The notes under the pieces were generated by a model. That model was not told the origin of the DNA. It did not search any database and saw nothing but the letters and a program-made list of their open reading frames with translations. This document shows positions 59,385 to 64,000 of a stretch of 64,000 nt of DNA, in pieces. Location of the stretch: the NCBI GenBank assembly GCA_036346395.1, contig CM070601.1:20333763-20397762 (forward strand), written 5' to 3'. Numbering within the stretch: position 1 is the first letter of the stretch; every line of letters starts with the position of its first letter. The position numbers were made by a program, and so were the translations under genes. This DNA is from Hsuehochloa calcarea. Its lineage: Eukaryota; Streptophyta; Magnoliopsida; Poales; Poaceae.

Positions 59385-59779
59385 AAATGGATGAAGTTAG
59401 CTTAAATTTAAATTTGGGATTATGAAATGAAATAAATGGATATGTCTGCAATGACTACCTTGTGCTCCTTCCACCAAGCATCGAATGCATCTATAGTTCC
59501 TTTTTTATGAACCCAACCAAGCTTAGCTGCTTTTTTGTCTCATATCATTCCACAACTTGTATTATTTCTTCAATGCTTCCCAATTGTTTTTTAATCGCTT
59601 TTTGTCATGCTTTCTCCCCCATCCTATCAAAGAACTTCTTTTGTAGGTTCTTGTAGCCAATGGAATTCAAACATCCCAATGGTCTATTCCCAGCAACAAC
59701 TTCCTCTGCACAAAACTCACAAAACACCATGTTGCCAAATGCATCTCAATTTGCCTTGCCGGTACGAACTAGATCCATC
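59385..59779 (-). pseudogene. Myb/SANT-like protein, third copy, exon 1 only
   Basis: Contains the exon 1 region and the start of the intron, then is cut off at the duplication breakpoint near 59374-59385. The rest of the gene and the nuclease are absent from this unit. Confidence 0.75.
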
Positions 59780-60453
59780 TAGAAAATTCTACTTCACAAC
59801 ACTCAACTACTGAGCAAAGGCAACAACTCAATAATGCCTTAATTACATTGCATGATGCAAGTTAATAAAACAATAATGCCATGATTATATTGCATGCTGA
59901 TGTACATGTGAAGCCAAAAGAAAATGATCTACACATATGAAGAATGAAGCTACAGAAGCCCTAGGATTACTCATGGTGATTGCAAGGACCACACACTGAA
60001 CAAGTTATGTAAAAAAATATCTTGCACGAACAGGGGACCATACATCAGGCAAAATTGATATTGAGCAAACTATGCAATATTCTCCTCTTCACATAGGCCA
60101 AAATATACCAATTGAATTATCAGAAACCAGAAAATATAACACCGTTGTGGTGCTCGATAAAGAAATACATGTTGTGGATGGAGCAATTGTAAATTTGTTT
60201 AAGCACTTGCATGGTTTCTATTGAATGATCTTGTATCACATACGTTCATCCATCTCTGCTACATTCATCTTGTGATAGTGGTATTCATCCAAGAAATTAA
60301 TTATTTCCTTCCCCCAACAAATTTCCGTGCACACGAACAACAAGAACAAGAATCGATATGGGGAGTTAGGGATTTGGGGAATACCTTTAGATCTCATGCA
60401 ACATGCTTTGGGCTATAGGGGTCGTGTGTGGTCGATTTGAAGGTGTTGGTGCG

Positions 60454-63136
60454 GCCATCGTCGGAGGTTGTAGGGGTCGCGTTCACAGGTGGTGGGGATC
60501 TCAAAGCGATGATAGGCGTGGGGAGGACGACTGCAGAGAATGGAGGGATGGGGAGGAGGATGACGGCGACGGGCTTGGGACAGGACAACGGTGGCATTCT
60601 CAGGGAAGGACTGCAAGGCCTATGAAATCACAGACACAAAAGAATCGAAGCCCCCTCTGAAGAAGTGAAGCTAATGTCGTTCAAAACGCTTCATCGACTT
60701 CAATCAGCAAGCGTGAACGGGTGTGATGGACTCTCAAGACATGTTAAACAAAGATCGGGGCAGATGAGTTTGATTCTGTAATTAGTATGGTGTACTATTT
60801 ATCGTAATACGTTGTCATTTTGGTTTATCGCTCATTATCTCTGAAGCTAATGAAGGCAAAATTGAAAGCATATTATGTGTCATTAGCTAGGTAGCATAGA
60901 AATATAGCTTTATTCTTCGTGCGAACACTTCCCCCAACTCCAACTACCCCCAAATTGATCTAGATTTCAGTCGATTCCATTCCTGAATTGATTAGGTCCT
61001 AATTCAAACTTAGCAAAATCAATTAACCAATTCACATTGGTCAAAATTGAGAAATTCAAAACTAAACCAAATTGATATTTGAAACTGGATCACCAAATCA
61101 AGAATATAAATTGAAATTTGAAAACAAATTTGAATTGAAGTTTTGACTTTAAAAGAAAAGCAACTCAGTTAAAAGCCCCAAAATCCGGTCTGGGCCAAAA
61201 TCCACCCAGCCTGACCTATTTTCCCTTTTCTTTTATTCCCCTACTCTCCCAGAGCCCAGCCCACTCGGGCTTCCTTTTCCCTTTAGCCCAGCCCATCTAC
61301 CTTTTACCTCTCCTTTTCTTTCTCGGGCCAGCCCACTTCCCCCCCTCGTTCTTGGCCCATTGGCCTGCCTTCGAGCTACTCCCATACCACCTTATGCTCG
61401 CGTCATGTTCGGCCTCGCCCGCACTAGTTCGACCGCCACCAACACTTGTCTTGTCGCCCACCAGCCATGTCTCGTCGTCGCCGCTGTGGCCATGCCGTCA
61501 CCCACGCTCGCATCTCCAACTCTCGTTAGCTCGATTGACCATGCCATCGCCAACATAATGCACCACCTACCCCTCAAACTATTGTCTAATTACCGAGCAC
61601 AGTAGCGCCTTCTCAGCCTATTTGAGCCAAAGCTTGGTCTCACACCACTTCGCCACCCCTCCACCTCCCCTCTCCTCACTATCTTTCCCCCCTCGTGCTC
61701 TAAGAGGAAGTCGAGCCGAGAAGCTCATCGTTTCCGCCTGCGGCACCAGTGAGCTCTGGCCACCCCCATCTTGGTCACCACCTTCGCCTCGGCGCCCTCT
61801 ACCTCCTCATCTCACACTTCTCCTTCTATGCAACAGACCACCCAGAACGATCGTGTTGTCGTCGTCTACCTCAAGACCGCCACCACCCCGCTTGCCATTT
61901 CTACTGCCCTGGTAAGACCCTCCCATTTTTGTTCATGTCAAAATGTGTTCCAGCTTTCCCTCCTCAAAACCCCTCAATCAATTTCAGGGTTGGCGCAAAG
62001 GAGCGCGTCGCTCCCTCTTCTTCCTCTATTCCAACCAAACCTTGCCGCTGGCACCGCCATGCCGCGTCCATTAAGCTCTAGCTCGATTCCTTCTACTTGG
62101 AGCAACCCCACACCCCCTCATTCTTCCACACTCCCCAATTTGGCCCCGCCTTCCACGTTGCCGTTGCCACGACAAACTCACCCCGCCTTCCTCAGCCCAC
62201 GGTGACGGCCCACCTCGGCTCCTTCCCGCTGCCATCAACCACTCCAGTGAGCTTCCCTCGACCTCCTTGTGCTCAAGCACGCCTTCTTTTCTCCCCCTAC
62301 AGCATCACTGCCCCTTTTCTCCCTCACCTCCAACCGTTGGGCGGCGGCGCGGCGCCGAGGAGCCACATCTGGGCATTGTTACCCGCGACACTTCTACCCC
62401 TAGTCTCCCCTTCCCTGTGGGAACCCATTTTTAAAGTCACCGACCCCTCCCTTGGGCTCCTTCGTTGCCAGCGAGCATGCTCTCCTTCTCCCCTACTCTG
62501 GTTCAAAACAGAGAAGCCATTTCTTCCTTCTATGTGTCCTCTCTCTCCCACTATCTATGACCACTATCTATGACTAGTATTAACTAGTATCCATTAGCAG
62601 TTGTTTAGGGTAATTACATTAGTAAATTACATGTCAATTGCAATCAATTGGTGTGCTATTAGCATTTAGGTAATATGTCCCTGACAGTGGACCCATTCGA
62701 ATAAGTGACTAATTATAACTTAATTAGTGAATAGCTTAGGGAGATTAATTTAGGTAATTAGAGTGTTAATATCATTTAATTTAAAAGGTGAATTCAATTA
62801 GGGATTATGTAAAAAAAAAACCTATAGACCCCGTAACAAAGTAAGGATAAAATAATAAATGGTAGAAACACACACAATTGGGCATTTACTAATTATCGGT
62901 TAGGTAATTCAGTTGCCTTAGTTAAAGGTTAACTAGGGTTGATACATAGGTTGTTGATGTATAAGGACCTATGCAATAATTAGTAATACTGATGTTTAGT
63001 TAAATACTATGATAGTGATTAAGTTAGACTTAATCATTATGCTGATAATTCCAATAATCCTAAGGCCCGCCTAATTAGGAGTTGACCAAAGATAATTAGT
63101 ATAACACTAGGTGACAGTCCTAAGATCCCTGAGCAT
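60454..63136. other. Segment C, copy 2
   Basis: Copy of 56764-59373. The AT-rich right part is virtually identical, while the pyrimidine-rich part differs by many small indels. No gene is supported. Confidence 0.4.
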
Positions 63137-64000
63137 AAGGGTTAATTAGTTAGAAGTCCGATTAACGCGTAATAGTAATAAGCTTTAATTGAAACTAGTA
63201 GTTGATCATGGTGTTTAAATAAAATTCCTACGTGACCCCTAGACCATTGCTTAAATTAATTTAAGAATGGTTTACCCAATGACCGACCCTAGGCCGTTAG
63301 CAACTGCCTAAGCCCAAAATTAATATATGGCAATTAGTGCATTTTGGTTAAACAATAATTTGATAGGTAGTCCCCGCATATAATTAAGCTTTAATTAAAA
63401 ATAGAAGCTGAACTACAAGTCCATGCCATCAGAGAGTCCCTATCATTAGCCCTACTTTGTTGAATAAAGGTCAACAATAGGGGTTCTTATATATGTCCGC
63501 TTGCTAGTTAAATGATAATTAAAATGAACTAGGATAATTAGTCGCTAAAGTGAGAATTTGTAATTAATAATACATGAGCCTTGCATAGTAAGATGAGTAG
63601 CTTGATACCGAACCAAAAGCAATCATCAGTAAGTAGCTTACGAGTGCAAACTCAACTAGGAAACATGATAAAAATGTAATCATATACATAGGTATGCATG
63701 CCCATGTGAGTAATTAAGATTAGTGCAGATCAACTCAAAGATAAAACTCAGACGCATGGAAACCACCGTTTAAATCGTAAGGATGGTGTCTAGATAATAA
63801 TCATAGATCTCACCTAACTCATGGAACTTCCTTAATAAATAGAAAATAATAACAAAAAAAATCATTAAATGAACTACGCCTCTCGTGCAAGTCATGGCGA
63901 TGTGCTCTCAATAAAGCGATAGTAATTTAACAACAAGTCCAGATCGAGTTGATCTTATCGACCCCACACCATTATTCGTGTCCAATAGAAGAGCAATCCA
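63137..64000. other. AT-rich sequence to the window end
   Basis: Continues the ancestral right-hand side of segment C (GAGCATAAGGGTTAATTAG). No open frame, RNA or repeat is supported. Confidence 0.5.

Larger units (their letters stand above)
59374..63136. repeat. Second tandem duplication, unit 2 (about 3.76 kb)
   Basis: Starts ATGAAAATAGAAAATGG right after GAGCAT of unit 1 and ends in the same CCCTGAGCAT. It is about 70 bp longer than unit 1 because it keeps a block near 61022-61075 (TTAACCAATTCACATTGG...) and many small insertions in the pyrimidine-rich part. Confidence 0.9.

Overview
The window is plant nuclear DNA, almost certainly from a grass and most likely a rice relative (Oryza). 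The reasons are spliced GT-AG genes with grass-type proteins (an NF-YB subunit, a UPL3/UPL4-class HECT ligase and a PWWP/RRM chromatin protein) in a sea of copia, gypsy, Helitron, Mutator-like and PIF/Harbinger elements. I assign the species from memory of protein families, not from a database search.

Layout. 1-530: 5' end of a minus-strand copia element, lying in an intron of the next gene. 972-1984: last five exons of a HECT E3 ubiquitin ligase (UPL4-like, plus strand). 2307-4529: internally deleted gypsy element. 4946-9448: complete but defective copia element with CTGAA target duplication and very short LTRs. 10553-28092: a roughly 17.5-kb Helitron with both termini, carrying a Rep/helicase gene and an RPA70-like gene, both lightly broken. 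28463-37959: a Mutator-like (probable Pack-MULE) element carrying a receptor-kinase-like fragment. That fragment is split by a complete gypsy element (29918-37422, GGAAG duplication), which is itself split by a 1.56-kb solo LTR (31751-33312).

38861-42241: an intact NF-YB (HAP3) gene with six coding exons, one only 6 nt long. 44035-49223 (minus): an intact three-exon gene for a protein of about 1,662 residues, with a PWWP domain, an AT-hook, an RRM-like domain and a long Val/Glu/Thr/Ala repeat tail. These two genes are convergent. 50765-63136: remains of a PIF/Harbinger two-gene cassette (DDE nuclease plus Myb/SANT-like protein) amplified by two overlapping tandem duplications. 63137-64000: AT-rich sequence with no gene.

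The three host genes are ordinary conserved nuclear genes and probably mark the ancestral gene order. Nearly everything between them is transposon. The most unusual part is the Helitron: both ends can be placed to the base, a second copy of its 5' terminus sits 4.9 kb inside it, and its non-coding parts are full of diverged tandem and direct repeats.
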